From positions 42,926 to 106,925 of the forward strand of contig JANSYS010000016.1 in the NCBI GenBank assembly GCA_024742275.1: a DNA stretch of 64,000 bases. The letters run 5' to 3'. The notes beneath the pieces are model-generated. The model saw nothing but the letters and a program-made list of their open reading frames with translations, was not told where the DNA came from and ran no database searches. Of this stretch, positions 21,488-30,034 are shown one piece after another. This DNA comes from Alphaproteobacteria bacterium (GTDB lineage Bacteria > Pseudomonadota > Alphaproteobacteria > Thalassobaculales > Thalassobaculaceae). The position numbers were made by a program, and so were the translations under genes. Each line of letters starts with the position of its first letter. Position 1 is the first letter of the stretch.

Positions 21488-22060
21488 TTACCGTTTCTTG
21501 ACATCTCTGTCCTTCAGCAAGGCGAGTGAGGCGAACGGCGATGCCGCGCCGGTACCCTGCTGACTGGACCCGCCCGCTCCGTCGGCTACGCCGACCTGCG
21601 GAACGCCGGGCGCCCGCGGATATGGATCGATCGACAGCGACAGCACCTGGGCGATGATCTCTCCGACATCAAGGACATCGCCTTCGAGTGGCTCCGGATC
21701 GTCGGCGACAGGGTCCAGGTCCACCTCGACGCGGTCTTTTCCGTGCCGCTCCTCTCCGGGACCATCCTCGAACAGTTCGTCGATCTCGCCGTCCACGTGA
21801 TTGGTAACCGGTTCCAGGATGACCACGCATTCCTGCACGACTGTGGCGGTCAGCGTTCCCTTGAGCTCGATCCATCCCGTATCTTTTCGACGTCGAAGGC
21901 GGGCCTCCGCGCGAAACTCGGACAGTTCGATAAGTCCGAACCTCTCCGCCAGCGTCGCGCAGGCAGCCTCGTCGGCCTCAAAGGAGATGGCGATGACGGT
22001 CGCGCCGATCCGCTCCAGCGGGATCGGTTCGATCGACACAGGCGTTGCTGGATCCGTCAT
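21488..22060 (-). CDS. DUF177 (YceD) family protein
   Basis: The 190-residue protein belongs to the YceD/DUF177 family, whose members are linked to 23S rRNA accumulation and often sit next to rpmF or plsX. Seen are the N-terminal PIPLERIGATVIAISFEADE, the conserved core LKGTLTATVVQECVVILEPV (about residues 72-91, with the single family Cys), and the acidic motif LEGDVLDVGEIIAQVLSLSI with DPYPRAPG. The start at 22060 overlaps the stop of the preceding chaperone gene (ATGA). The longer open frame to 22264 runs through that gene and was rejected. Confidence 0.87.
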   Translation of the reverse strand: MTDPATPVSIEPIPLERIGATVIAISFEADEAACATLAERFGLIELSEFRAEARLRRRKDTGWIELKGTLTATVVQECVVILEPVTNHVDGEIDELFEDGPGEERHGKDRVEVDLDPVADDPEPLEGDVLDVGEIIAQVLSLSIDPYPRAPGVPQVGVADGAGGSSQQGTGAASPFASLALLKDRDVKKR

Positions 22061-22593
22061 GCGCCCTCCCGGACAGGCGGGAACGCGACGTCGCCGCAGA
22101 TCAACTCCTCGATCGGCATGGCATCGATCTTCTCCCGGGCCCGCTCGACATAGCCGGACAACTCCGAGGCATGGGGCGCTTCGGCAGCGCCACCATAGAC
22201 GTTTCGCGCGATCGCCTCGGCCAAATCGCCTTGCCCCGCCAACGCATCTTCGTAGACCGCGCATCGGCCGTAGTAGGCGCGCACCATGTCCTTAATCTTC
22301 TTGCCGACGCTCATATCACCCACGCCGATAGCCCGAAGGCTACGGTCCATATCGTGGAAGAACGTGTCGAACAGCATCTGAGACATGTCGCCGGCACGCT
22401 TGTCGCCCGAAACCGACAGCCGCCTGATGACCAAATGGAGGTGCAGGACCAGTAGATCGAAACGACCTTCCAGGTGGTCGGCAACGCCGAGGTCACGATA
22501 GAAGACCGGGGAACGCGCTTGATCGACGACCGCGCCGTACAGGCGCTCTACCGCCAGGCGGGTCTCGTCCCTCTTGAAAAACCGTGCGAAAAT
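22057..22593 (-). CDS. Ubiquinol-cytochrome c chaperone (CBP3-like), apparent AUU start codon
   Basis: Assembly factor for cytochrome b of the bc1 complex. Reading the frame back from the stop gives the family pattern RLYGAVVDQARSPVFYRDLG, then HLEGRFDLLVLHLHLVIRRL, then MSQMLFDTFFHDMDRSLRAI and DMSVGKKIKDMVRAYYGRCA. The next upstream stop is TAA only four codons before residue 1, and no ATG, GTG or TTG lies between that stop and the conserved N-terminus. The codon ATT at 22591-22593 reads as MFARFFKRDE, matching the usual short basic start of the family, and CGGAGA lies six bases upstream. The next in-frame conventional start is TTG at 22434, which would delete about 53 conserved residues. 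The product is 178 residues, divergent from bamE, overlapping DUF177. Confidence 0.8.
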   Translation of the reverse strand: MFARFFKRDETRLAVERLYGAVVDQARSPVFYRDLGVADHLEGRFDLLVLHLHLVIRRLSVSGDKRAGDMSQMLFDTFFHDMDRSLRAIGVGDMSVGKKIKDMVRAYYGRCAVYEDALAGQGDLAEAIARNVYGGAAEAPHASELSGYVERAREKIDAMPIEELICGDVAFPPVREGA

Positions 22594-22670
22594 CTCTGTT
22601 CTCCGTTACTTCGACGGCGGACACTCCGCCGCCCCGCCTGATGCGGGATACACTTATACCAGGATCCGCG

Positions 22671-23126
22671 ATGCGCCCGCCCGTCACGTTCTTCCGTTTC
22701 AGAGCCGGTCTAGCCGGAATGGCCCTCGCCGCGGCGGTTGCCGCCTGCTCTCCACAGATCGTTACCCATGGGAACATGGTGGACGTGGACGCCCTCGCCA
22801 AGATCGAACCGGGACGCACTGACCAATCTACGGTTCTGGCGCTGCTTGGATCACCTTCCAGTCAGGGCAATTTCGGCGAGCCCACCTGGTACTACATCGG
22901 TCAACTCACGGAGCGCCAAGCGTTCTATCGACCGGAAACGATCGAACGGCGTGTGGTCTATATCGACTTCGAACCCGATGGAACCGTGATGTCAATCGGC
23001 AGCTTGGACATGGACGACGGTAAGAAGATCGCTTTCGTCGATCGCGAGACCCCGACAGCCGGCCAGCGCATCACGCTTCTAAGGCAGCTCATCGGCAACA
23101 TCGGACGCTTCACTCCGACTGAGTAG
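22671..23126 (+). CDS. bamE: Outer membrane protein assembly factor BamE (SmpA/OmlA lipoprotein)
   Basis: Small lipoprotein of the beta-barrel assembly machine. The 151-residue product has a signal peptide with lipobox AVAAC (lipidated Cys at residue 26), then IVTHGNMVDVDALAKIEPGR and the SmpA/OmlA fold with VLALLGSPSSQGNFGEPTWYYIG. The ATG at 22671 has AGGA about eight bases upstream; two earlier in-frame starts (22584, 22641) lack support and would push the lipobox away from the N-terminus. It is divergent from the CBP3-type chaperone, the common alphaproteobacterial arrangement, and ends at a shared bidirectional terminator. Confidence 0.92.
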   Translation: MRPPVTFFRFRAGLAGMALAAAVAACSPQIVTHGNMVDVDALAKIEPGRTDQSTVLALLGSPSSQGNFGEPTWYYIGQLTERQAFYRPETIERRVVYIDFEPDGTVMSIGSLDMDDGKKIAFVDRETPTAGQRITLLRQLIGNIGRFTPTE

Positions 23127-23165
23127 CCGCTAACGAGTCCGTCTCGCGAAAGCGTCGGTACCAAA

Positions 23166-23197
23166 GAAAAAGGCCCCGGAGCGAAGCCGGGGCCTTT
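23166..23197. terminator. Bidirectional terminator between bamE and hppA
   Basis: A perfect stem GGCCCCGG (23172-23179) and CCGGGGCC (23187-23194) with a seven-base loop is flanked by AAAAA on the left and TTT on the right. It therefore acts in both directions, with the better U run for hppA transcripts on the minus strand. It lies between the convergent stops of bamE and hppA. Confidence 0.85.
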
Positions 23198-23217
23198 CGT
23201 GTTGATCGGATCGGGGA

Positions 23218-25311
23218 TCAGGCTGCCAGCGCCGCCAGCAGCAGGATCGCAACAATGTTGATGATCTTGATCATCGGGTTGATGGCAGGGCCGGCCGTAT
23301 CCTTGTAGGGGTCGCCGACAGTATCGCCGGTCACCGCGGCCTTGTGAGCCTCGGATCCCTTGCCGCCGTGGTTGCCGTCCTCGATATACTTCTTCGCGTT
23401 ATCCCAAGCGCCGCCACCGGCGGTCATGGAGATCGCCACGAAGATCCCGGTGACGATGGTGCCCAGCAGCATCGCTCCCAGCGCGGTGAACGCAGCCGCC
23501 TGGCCGGCGATCCACAGCACAACGAAGTACACGACCGGCGGTGCGAGCACCGGAAGCAGCGACGGCACGATCATTTCCTTGATCGCCGCCTTGGTCAGCA
23601 TGTCGACACAGGTCCCGTATTCCGGCTTGTCCGTGCCCTGCATGATGCCCGGCTTCTCGCGGAACTGGCGGCGGACTTCCTCCACCACCGCCCCACCCGC
23701 GCGGCCGACCGACTGCATGCCGAGCGCACCGAACAGATAGGGCAGCATGCCGCCGATGAAGAGCCCGACCACCACGAACGGATCCTGCAGACGGAATTCC
23801 ACCGACAAGTCCGGGAAATAGTGCTTCAGATCTTCGGTATAGGCCGCGAACAGAACCAGAGCCGCCAGACCGGCCGAGCCGATGGCATAGCCCTTGGTCA
23901 CCGCCTTGGTGGTGTTGCCGACCGCGTCCAAAGCATCGGTGACGTTCCGGACTTCCTCCGGCAACTCGGCCATCTCGGCGATGCCGCCCGCGTTGTCGGT
24001 GACCGGGCCGTACGCATCGAGTGCCACGACCATGCCGGCCAGGGCCAACATCGTGGTCGCCGCCACACCGATGCCAAACACGCCGGCGCAGAGGTAGGAT
24101 ACGATGATCCCGCCGGCAATGATGATCGCCGGAAGCGCGCAGGCTTCCATGGAGACCGCCAGGCCCTGAATGACGTTCGTACCGTGGCCGGTTTCTGAAG
24201 ACTTGGCGATGGAGCGCACCGGTCGGTACTCGGTCGACGTGTAGTACTCCGTGACCCAGATCAGCAGGCCGGTCACCACCAGGCCGGTCAGCGCGCAGTA
24301 GAACAGGTAGCGCCCGTTGACCGTCGTATCGCCCATCACGATCGCCTCGCTCGTACCGAACAGGTAGAACGTCACGGCGGCGATCAGCACCGCCGAGAGC
24401 ACGGCGGAGACGATGAAGCCCTTGTAGAGCGCAGCCATGATCTTCTGGCTCGAGCCGAGCTTGACGAAGAACGTACCCACCACAGAGGCGACGATGCATA
24501 CCGCGCAGATCAGAAGCGGATAGCTCATCATCAGCGCAACGTCGGCGCCGGTGAAGAAGATCGCCGCCAGAAGCATGGTGGCGACGACCGTCACCGCATA
24601 GGTCTCGAACAGGTCGGCCGCCATGCCGGCGCAGTCGCCGACATTGTCGCCAACGTTGTCGGCGATCACCGCGGGGTTGCGGGGATCGTCTTCCGGAATA
24701 CCCGCCTCGACTTTACCCACCAAGTCGGCGCCGACATCGGCTCCCTTGGTGAAAATGCCGCCGCCCAGCCGGGCGAAGATGGAGATGAGGGAAGCTCCGA
24801 AGCTGAGCGCCACCAGGGCCTCGAGAATATGGCGTAGGCCAACCGGATCGCCGGCGTCGTAGATCGACTGGAGGATCAGGTAGTAGACCGAGACGCCGAG
24901 CAGGCCGAGCCCCACCACCAGCATGCCGGTCACCGCGCCAGATTTGAACGCCACATCGAGCGCCGCGACCATCGAATTCGTCGCCGCCTGGGTCGTGCGG
25001 ACGTTGGCGCGCACCGAGACGTTCATGCCGATATAACCGGCTACGCCCGACAGGACGGCGCCGATAACGAAGCCCAGCGCCACCGTCAGGCCCAAGGTAA
25101 CCAGCAGTATGACCGTCACCACCGCACCGACGATCGCGATCGTGGTGTACTGGCGGTTCAGGTAGGCGCTCGCCCCTTCCTGAATAGCGCCTGCGATCTC
25201 CTGCATGCGCTCGGTACCGGCGCTTGCAGACAGGATCGACCTACTCGCCCACCAACCGTAGATGAGTGCGGCCGCACCGCACACCACTACGAATAGAAGC
25301 ATTTCATCCAT
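23218..25311 (-). CDS. hppA: Membrane-bound proton-translocating pyrophosphatase, potassium-independent type
   Basis: Inner membrane pump that couples pyrophosphate hydrolysis to proton export. About 697 residues with some 15-16 transmembrane helices. The pyrophosphate-binding signature is [20 protein letters not shown] (about residues 190-209), with [19 protein letters not shown] following. The potassium-selectivity site reads [10 protein letters not shown], with Lys near residue 469; Lys here marks potassium-independent enzymes, while Ala marks potassium-dependent ones. I chose the ATG at 25311 (GGAAGGG nine bases before); an ATG at 25329 adds six residues. A predicted promoter and a structured leader lie upstream (25384-25469). 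Confidence 0.95.
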   Translation of the reverse strand: MDEMLLFVVVCGAAALIYGWWASRSILSASAGTERMQEIAGAIQEGASAYLNRQYTTIAIVGAVVTVILLVTLGLTVALGFVIGAVLSGVAGYIGMNVSVRANVRTTQAATNSMVAALDVAFKSGAVTGMLVVGLGLLGVSVYYLILQSIYDAGDPVGLRHILEALVALSFGASLISIFARLGGGIFTKGADVGADLVGKVEAGIPEDDPRNPAVIADNVGDNVGDCAGMAADLFETYAVTVVATMLLAAIFFTGADVALMMSYPLLICAVCIVASVVGTFFVKLGSSQKIMAALYKGFIVSAVLSAVLIAAVTFYLFGTSEAIVMGDTTVNGRYLFYCALTGLVVTGLLIWVTEYYTSTEYRPVRSIAKSSETGHGTNVIQGLAVSMEACALPAIIIAGGIIVSYLCAGVFGIGVAATTMLALAGMVVALDAYGPVTDNAGGIAEMAELPEEVRNVTDALDAVGNTTKAVTKGYAIGSAGLAALVLFAAYTEDLKHYFPDLSVEFRLQDPFVVVGLFIGGMLPYLFGALGMQSVGRAGGAVVEEVRRQFREKPGIMQGTDKPEYGTCVDMLTKAAIKEMIVPSLLPVLAPPVVYFVVLWIAGQAAAFTALGAMLLGTIVTGIFVAISMTAGGGAWDNAKKYIEDGNHGGKGSEAHKAAVTGDTVGDPYKDTAGPAINPMIKIINIVAILLLAALAA

Positions 25312-25383
25312 CTTTGGAAGCCCTTCCATCCCACTAAGGAGCTTCCGTTGCCGATCTTCGAGGACGGCTTACGGAGCTCAAAT

Positions 25384-25436
25384 AAAAAAAGCCGGAGGAA
25401 TCCATCAGAGCGCTTTTGCCCCCCGGTTCAAAAGCG
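25384..25436 (-). promoter_or_regulatory. Structured hppA leader: H-type pseudoknot or hairpin overlapping an intrinsic terminator
   Basis: Read on the minus strand, CGCTTTTG (25436-25429) pairs perfectly with CAAAAGCG (25418-25411) around the loop AACCGGGGGG. The loop segment CCGGGGG (25426-25420) can also pair with CCTCCGG (25398-25392, one G-U), and one base later comes TTTTTTT (25390-25384). Stem 2 plus the U run is an intrinsic terminator; stems 1 and 2 together form a geometrically ordinary H-type pseudoknot (loops of 2, 1 and about 12 bases). It may simply terminate the upstream MFS gene (stop at 25493), or act as an attenuator for hppA, which starts about 70 bases downstream. Confidence 0.55.
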
Positions 25437-25441
25437 ATTGG

Positions 25442-25469
25442 ACAATAACAAATATTACTGCCCATTCAA
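25442..25469 (-). promoter_or_regulatory. Sigma-70 type promoter candidate for hppA
   Basis: On the minus strand TTGAAT (25469-25464) and TATTGT (25447-25442) are 16 bases apart, in an AT-rich patch. The predicted start near 25435 would place the whole stem-loop region in a leader of about 125 bases before hppA. Based on hexamers and spacing only. Confidence 0.45.
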
Positions 25470-25492
25470 CTGGCCCCGATGTTTGTACGGCC

Positions 25493-26680
25493 TTAGGCCG
25501 CCGTCGCGGTTCTTCTGCTGCCGTACCACAGGAGAATGACCCCAACCGCCACCGCAAGCGGCAGAATCCCCAGATTCACCGCCTGCCAGCCGAAATTGTG
25601 GTTCACGTATCCGGATGAAAACGCCGCAACAGTCGATGCCGAGAAAACCAAGAAATCACCAAACCCTTGAACCTTGGCTCGTTCCGCAGGCCGATACGAC
25701 TCGGTGAGCAGCGTCGTGCCTCCGATGAAGAGAAAATTCCAACCGATCCCGAGCAGAACCAACGCCGAGAAGAACTGAAGCAACTCGATGCCAGAAAAAT
25801 TGATGGCGATGCAGAGAAGGTATGCGACCACGCCGGTAAGCATGATCCGGATCACGCCAAAACGATTGATCAGCGATCCGGTGAAGAACGACGGTAGGAA
25901 CATTCCCACCGCGTGCCACTGAATCACAAAGGCGGAATCGTGGAAAACGAAGCCGCAGTCTTCCATGGCAAGCGGCGTCGCGGTCATTACGAAAGTCATA
26001 CTGCCGTAGCCGACCATCGCGCCGAGGGCCGCGACCAGGAAGGTGGGCTGGCGGATGATCTCCACAAGCGGTCGGCCGCTTTCGGCCCTGCTCTCGGCAC
26101 TGGGAGTGGGAATCTGCACGAAAGCCAGAAAGATAAGGCTGGCGGCCTGGACAAGCGCGATCACGACGAAACTGCCGGCGAACATGGCCGGAGCGAACCA
26201 ATCGTAGGACGCCTTCGCAAGTTCCGGCCCCAGCAATGCCGCGACGACACCGCCCGCGAGAACGAGCGAGATCGCCTTGGGCCGGAAGCTGTCCGACGCC
26301 GTATCGGCAGCGGCGTATCGATACAGGACCGCGAAGCCCTGAAACGACCCGATCAGCATCGACGCGAGACAGAACAGATAGAAATTGCCGGAGAAGATCG
26401 CCGACACGCCGATGAACGCTCCGGTGACGCCAATCAGCACGCCGGTCATGAAGCCAAGTCGCCGCCCGACATGACGCATGTACAAAGCCGCCGGCATCGT
26501 CGACAGCATCGTCGCGGTGAATTGGAACGCCAGAGGGAGCGTCGCGTAGGCGGGATCCGGCGCAAGGGTTTCCCCAGCGAGCGCGGTAACCGTCATGTTC
26601 ATGATCATGCCGGACATCGAGAGTGCCTGGCAGATCGCCAAGAGGACAACGTTCTTCACCGTGGGATCACGCACGGGCAT
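25493..26680 (-). CDS. Major facilitator superfamily transporter
   Basis: A 395-residue, twelve-helix transporter of unknown substrate. It begins MPVRDPTVKNVVLLAICQAL, with the loop 2-3 basic region MRHVGRRLGFMTGVLIG (about residues 63-79) and a central loop PTPSAESRAESGRPLVEIIR splitting the two six-helix halves. The second half contains MEDCGFVFHDSAFVIQWHAVG, as in bacterial MFS proteins of the general YcaD/Bcr-like group. It is followed by a terminator-like structure at 25384-25436 and precedes hppA on the same strand. Confidence 0.82.
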   Translation of the reverse strand: MPVRDPTVKNVVLLAICQALSMSGMIMNMTVTALAGETLAPDPAYATLPLAFQFTATMLSTMPAALYMRHVGRRLGFMTGVLIGVTGAFIGVSAIFSGNFYLFCLASMLIGSFQGFAVLYRYAAADTASDSFRPKAISLVLAGGVVAALLGPELAKASYDWFAPAMFAGSFVVIALVQAASLIFLAFVQIPTPSAESRAESGRPLVEIIRQPTFLVAALGAMVGYGSMTFVMTATPLAMEDCGFVFHDSAFVIQWHAVGMFLPSFFTGSLINRFGVIRIMLTGVVAYLLCIAINFSGIELLQFFSALVLLGIGWNFLFIGGTTLLTESYRPAERAKVQGFGDFLVFSASTVAAFSSGYVNHNFGWQAVNLGILPLAVAVGVILLWYGSRRTATAA

Positions 26681-26846
26681 CTAGAAGCTCCTGGCGAGTG
26701 TCGGACCGCGGGGATCGGTCGCCTTGACCATGCGGCAGAGGGGACAAATCCCCTACTCCCGCGCGCGGCTGCCGTCCACCCCTTCGAGAAATCAGTAGAC
26801 GAACAAATTCCGGATAAATTTCGACTTTTTTAATATTTCCCGGCTA

Positions 26847-27542
26847 ATGGAGGTACGGACGTCCTCTAACCGTGGTGCTTGCATGACCAGTGCTAGTGGC
26901 AACCTTTCCAAGGCGGCGGTCGATAGTATCCGAACCCTCTCGCGCGAGGCCCTTCGGTTCAAGCCGTCGGTCGATATTCTAGGCGGATGGATCTTAAGAT
27001 TGGAATCAGAGCCGGAGAATCGATTTCCAGGCTTCGATCCGCTCGACGCCCCCAGCATGCTCTCCCACGTCTATCTTCTGGAGAATGACGGCGGGCGGCT
27101 GCGCTACCGGGTTTCGGGCGAGGCCGTGAACGACCTGTTCGGATCCAATCATGGCGGCAAGTATATCGACGAGGTCATTGCGGCCGCCCTCATCACAACG
27201 GTCGAGCCGTTCTACCGCGACGTTCTCAGAGGTGCGGTTTGCATCTTCAAAGGAAAAGTCATTATCTCTCCCTGGAGCAATGCAGAGTTCGAGCGGGTCC
27301 TGCTCCCGGTCTCCCGCGATGGCTGCGTTCAAATCCTGGGCACGCTATCGGTTAGCACGACGGCACCCCTGCGCACCGATGGGCCGCTTCCACCCGAGAC
27401 CCGCGAAGGCTACCACTTCACCCAGATCGACCCGGTAACTGGCGCGGTCAGGAAGACTTCGATTCCGCATGAGGATCTGCCCATCGACCAGCTTCCCTAC
27501 GAAACAAGTTTGAAGAAGTTTTCTCAAGGCAGCCGAGTCTAA
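26847..27542 (+). CDS. PAS-domain protein (PAS_5/DUF family common in Rhodospirillales)
   Basis: A 231-residue soluble protein whose central part resembles the PAS_5 family of small alphaproteobacterial sensors: FDPLDAPSMLSHVYLLENDG, then LRYRVSGEAVNDLFGSNHGG (about residues 84-103) and an output strand region ending VQILGTLSVST. These proteins carry no fused kinase or DNA-binding domain, and their role is not defined. The start is uncertain: ATG at 26847 has no clear ribosome site, while ATG at 26883 (MTSASGNLSKAA) is the other candidate. Its stop overlaps that of the convergent FliL-like gene by four bases. Confidence 0.65.
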   Translation: MEVRTSSNRGACMTSASGNLSKAAVDSIRTLSREALRFKPSVDILGGWILRLESEPENRFPGFDPLDAPSMLSHVYLLENDGGRLRYRVSGEAVNDLFGSNHGGKYIDEVIAAALITTVEPFYRDVLRGAVCIFKGKVIISPWSNAEFERVLLPVSRDGCVQILGTLSVSTTAPLRTDGPLPPETREGYHFTQIDPVTGAVRKTSIPHEDLPIDQLPYETSLKKFSQGSRV

Positions 27543-28018
27543 CCCAGAGGCCTCTCAAAAAGGTTTTGAAACAGGATATCTACGACGTATCCTTCACCTA
27601 TTGTCTCATCGATTTTCGCTAGGAGACGGTCCTTCAGGAACCGCCTGTCGGAGATGCCCGGCGCGATGTCCAGCGCAGCCAAGGCATGGACATGGGTAAT
27701 GATAGCATCGACAATCCGCGGCATCTGCAGATTCACGTAAGCCTGCTTTTCCCCGACTTCGACCTCGAGCAGCAGATCCATTACAAGGAAACTCGATACG
27801 CCACCATCCTCGAAGATCGGAATGGTCAGCGGGTCGATGTCGATCAGGCTCGTGTTCTCGGGGCGAACCGCCTCCGCCGGTTCTTCGGTTTCCGCAACCT
27901 CGATCCCCATCAATGCCTGAAGAGGCGGCGGGAGAAGACCGGGGGCGAAGGAAGCGACACCGAACAGGCCGCCGCCGGCGAGCACGAGCAGAACGACGAG
28001 GATAATAACGATCTTCAT
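27539..28018 (-). CDS. FliL-like membrane protein
   Basis: A 159-residue protein with one N-terminal transmembrane helix (about residues 3-23) and a periplasmic domain resembling flagellar FliL: PLTIPIFEDGGVSSFLVMDL, then the conserved pattern LQMPRIVDAIITHVHAL and RFLKDRLLAKIDETIGEGYV. FliL supports stator function at the flagellar motor, but no flagellar gene is nearby here. It lies about 30 bases downstream of thiL and appears to end the riboflavin/thiamine transcript; a similar position next to thiL is seen in other Alphaproteobacteria. Confidence 0.72.
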   Translation of the reverse strand: MKIVIILVVLLVLAGGGLFGVASFAPGLLPPPLQALMGIEVAETEEPAEAVRPENTSLIDIDPLTIPIFEDGGVSSFLVMDLLLEVEVGEKQAYVNLQMPRIVDAIITHVHALAALDIAPGISDRRFLKDRLLAKIDETIGEGYVVDILFQNLFERPLG

Positions 28019-28049
28019 CGGTCGGGCTTACCCTCCTGCTGCGGCTCCG

Positions 28050-29042
28050 TCAGAAGTGACGCCAGCCCTGTTCCGACAGACCCTCGAGCGGAACACCGTT
28101 ACGGTCGAGAAGCTCGATACCGGTCCCGGACTCTACCCGACCGATGCGGGTCACGGATACGCCGACGTCGCGCCCCGACGCGTCGATCGCCGAGCGACAT
28201 TCGACGGGCGCGGTGAACAGCAACTCGTAGTCGTCGCCCCCCTGCAAAGCCCGGGCGAAGAGGTCCGGGTCGTCGCTGATCGCGGCGGCCGCGGACTCCG
28301 AAAGAGGCACGGCCGGAGCCTCGATCACCAGTCGACACCCCGAACGCGCCGCGATGTGCCCGGCGTCCTGAAGCAAGCCGTCCGACACGTCCAGCGCCGC
28401 TGACGCAAGCCCCGCGAGACGCGGCCCGAGAGTGGTGCGCGGCCTCGGCAGACGATATCTGTCGGCGAGGTCCGAGTAGGCGCCGAAGAGCCGCCCCCGC
28501 GCCACCTCGAGGCCAAGGGCGCCGTCGCCGATAGTCCCGCTGACCCACAGATCGTCGCCCACCGACGCGCCGGACCGACGAAGCAGCTTTTCGCGCTCGA
28601 CCAGACCGAACGCGGTGATGGACAGGGTGACCGGTCCGGGGGTCGACACGCTGTCGCCGCCCAGGAGATGAACGCCGAACTCGGCCTGATCCTCGCCCAG
28701 TCCACGGGAGAACGCCTCAAGCCAGTCCGCGGTGGCCGGAAGGGTCTTCGGGAGCGCCAGCGCCAGAGTATACCCCCGAGGCGAAGCTCCCATCGCGGCC
28801 AGGTCGGACAGATTCACCCGCAGCGCCTTCCGCGCCACCAGATCGGCGGGATCGTCCGGCAGGAAGTGGACGCCCGCGACCAAGGCATCGACGGTCACAA
28901 CCCATTCCAACCCATCCGACGCGGGCGGCAAGACGGCAGCGTCGTCGGTCAGTCCGAAGGCGCCGGGCGCGCCTTCCGCAAGCGGGGCGAAAAAGCGAGC
29001 GATCCGGTCAAACTCGCCTATATGGCCTTGGTCACCGGTCAT
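28050..29042 (-). CDS. thiL: Thiamine-monophosphate kinase
   Basis: Phosphorylates thiamine monophosphate to the active diphosphate cofactor. The 330-residue protein has the AIR-synthase/PurM-like fold: GEFDRIARFFAPLA at the start, GLTDDAAVLPP (metal- and ATP-binding Asp pair, about residues 30-40), VTVDALVAGVHFLPDDPADL, LRVNLSDLAAMGA, LLGGDSVSTPG, and ALDVSDGLLQDAGHIAARSG. It follows nusB on the same strand by about 35 bases. The chain ribH-nusB-thiL is common in Proteobacteria. Confidence 0.95.
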   Translation of the reverse strand: MTGDQGHIGEFDRIARFFAPLAEGAPGAFGLTDDAAVLPPASDGLEWVVTVDALVAGVHFLPDDPADLVARKALRVNLSDLAAMGASPRGYTLALALPKTLPATADWLEAFSRGLGEDQAEFGVHLLGGDSVSTPGPVTLSITAFGLVEREKLLRRSGASVGDDLWVSGTIGDGALGLEVARGRLFGAYSDLADRYRLPRPRTTLGPRLAGLASAALDVSDGLLQDAGHIAARSGCRLVIEAPAVPLSESAAAAISDDPDLFARALQGGDDYELLFTAPVECRSAIDASGRDVGVSVTRIGRVESGTGIELLDRNGVPLEGLSEQGWRHF

Positions 29043-29076
29043 TGGCGTTGTTCATCGTGGGTCGCGCCCTCTGCGG

Positions 29077-29577
29077 TCACGCCCTGTCGGCGATCTCTTC
29101 CTCGCGCAGCAGGCGCGCGAGGCGGTCGAGCACGGCATTCACCAGGCCCGGCTCGCGGCCCGCGAAGAAGTCGTGACCAAGCTCGACATACTCGGTGATG
29201 ACGACTTTGGCCGGAACGTCGCCGAACGCCAGAAGTTCATAGGCCCCCAAGCGCATAATCGCCCTCAGCAGAACCTCCAGTCTGCCTAGCTTGAAGTCCG
29301 GCTCAAGCGCCGTCGTCAGCATCGGATCAATGGTCGGCAGATCGCCAACAGTCCCCAGCACCAGCTTCTCGAAGAACAACGCGTCCACCGGACCGGACTC
29401 GGTGTCTTCGACGATGCCCCGGAAGCCGCTGGAGACGAAGGCCGGCACCACCTCATGCGGGGAAGCGGATGCGACCTCGATCTCGTAGAGAGCCTGCGCG
29501 GCGGCGAGCCGCGCTAGTGTCCGGGCGACGGAGCGGCCCTTGCCTCGGGGCTTGGGAGTCTTGGTGGGAGTGCTCAT
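29077..29577 (-). CDS. nusB: Transcription antitermination protein NusB
   Basis: RNA-binding partner of S10 (NusE) in ribosomal RNA antitermination. The 166-residue protein starts MSTPTKTPKPRGKGRSVART with a basic extension, then LARLAAAQALYEIEVA, LEPDFKLGRLEVLLRAIMRL, LLAFGDVPAKVVITEYVELG and the closing HDFFAGREPGLVNAVLDRLA, all typical of the all-helical NusB fold. The start at 29577 overlaps the ribH stop in ATGA, so the genes are coupled. Confidence 0.96.
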   Translation of the reverse strand: MSTPTKTPKPRGKGRSVARTLARLAAAQALYEIEVASASPHEVVPAFVSSGFRGIVEDTESGPVDALFFEKLVLGTVGDLPTIDPMLTTALEPDFKLGRLEVLLRAIMRLGAYELLAFGDVPAKVVITEYVELGHDFFAGREPGLVNAVLDRLARLLREEEIADRA

Positions 29578-30020
29578 GTCAGGGCGAATTGATGGCGCAG
29601 GGAGACCATGGCGAGGCACGCCTCGGCGGCGTCCTTGCCCTTGTTCTTTCCGGTCTCGATGCCGGCCCGGGCCCAGGCCTGCTCGCCGGTTTCTACCGTC
29701 AGGATTCCGTAGCCGATCGCCAGATTCTCGCGGATGGCGAGATCCTGCAGACCTCGGGCGCTCTCGCCGCAGACATAGTCGTAATGGGACGTTTCGCCGC
29801 GTATCACACAGCCGAGCGCGATATAGCCGTCATAGGCGACGCCCCCCTTCGTCGATCCCTGGTGCGCGAATGAGATGGCGGCCGGCACCTCGAAGGCGCC
29901 TGGCACCGTGACGCGGTCGTACTCGACGCCGGCGGCCTCCAAGTGCTGGACTGCGCCGCGGACGAGTTCGTCGGCGATGTCCTCGTAGAAACGGGCTTCA
30001 ACGATCAGAACGCGGGACAT
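29574..30020 (-). CDS. ribH: 6,7-dimethyl-8-ribityllumazine synthase
   Basis: Condenses the pyrimidine intermediate with 3,4-dihydroxy-2-butanone 4-phosphate, the penultimate step of riboflavin synthesis. The 148-residue protein has the family landmarks ARFYEDIADELVRGA, VPGAFEVPAAI, YIALGCVIRGETSHYDYVC (catalytic His region, about residues 76-94) and GILTVETGEQAWARAG. The start at 30020 was preferred to an ATG six codons earlier because AGAGA lies upstream and the family starts near MSRVLIVEARF. It sits 15 bases after ribBA and overlaps nusB. Confidence 0.96.
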   Translation of the reverse strand: MSRVLIVEARFYEDIADELVRGAVQHLEAAGVEYDRVTVPGAFEVPAAISFAHQGSTKGGVAYDGYIALGCVIRGETSHYDYVCGESARGLQDLAIRENLAIGYGILTVETGEQAWARAGIETGKNKGKDAAEACLAMVSLRHQFALT

Positions 30021-30034
30021 GGGTCGATCTCTTC

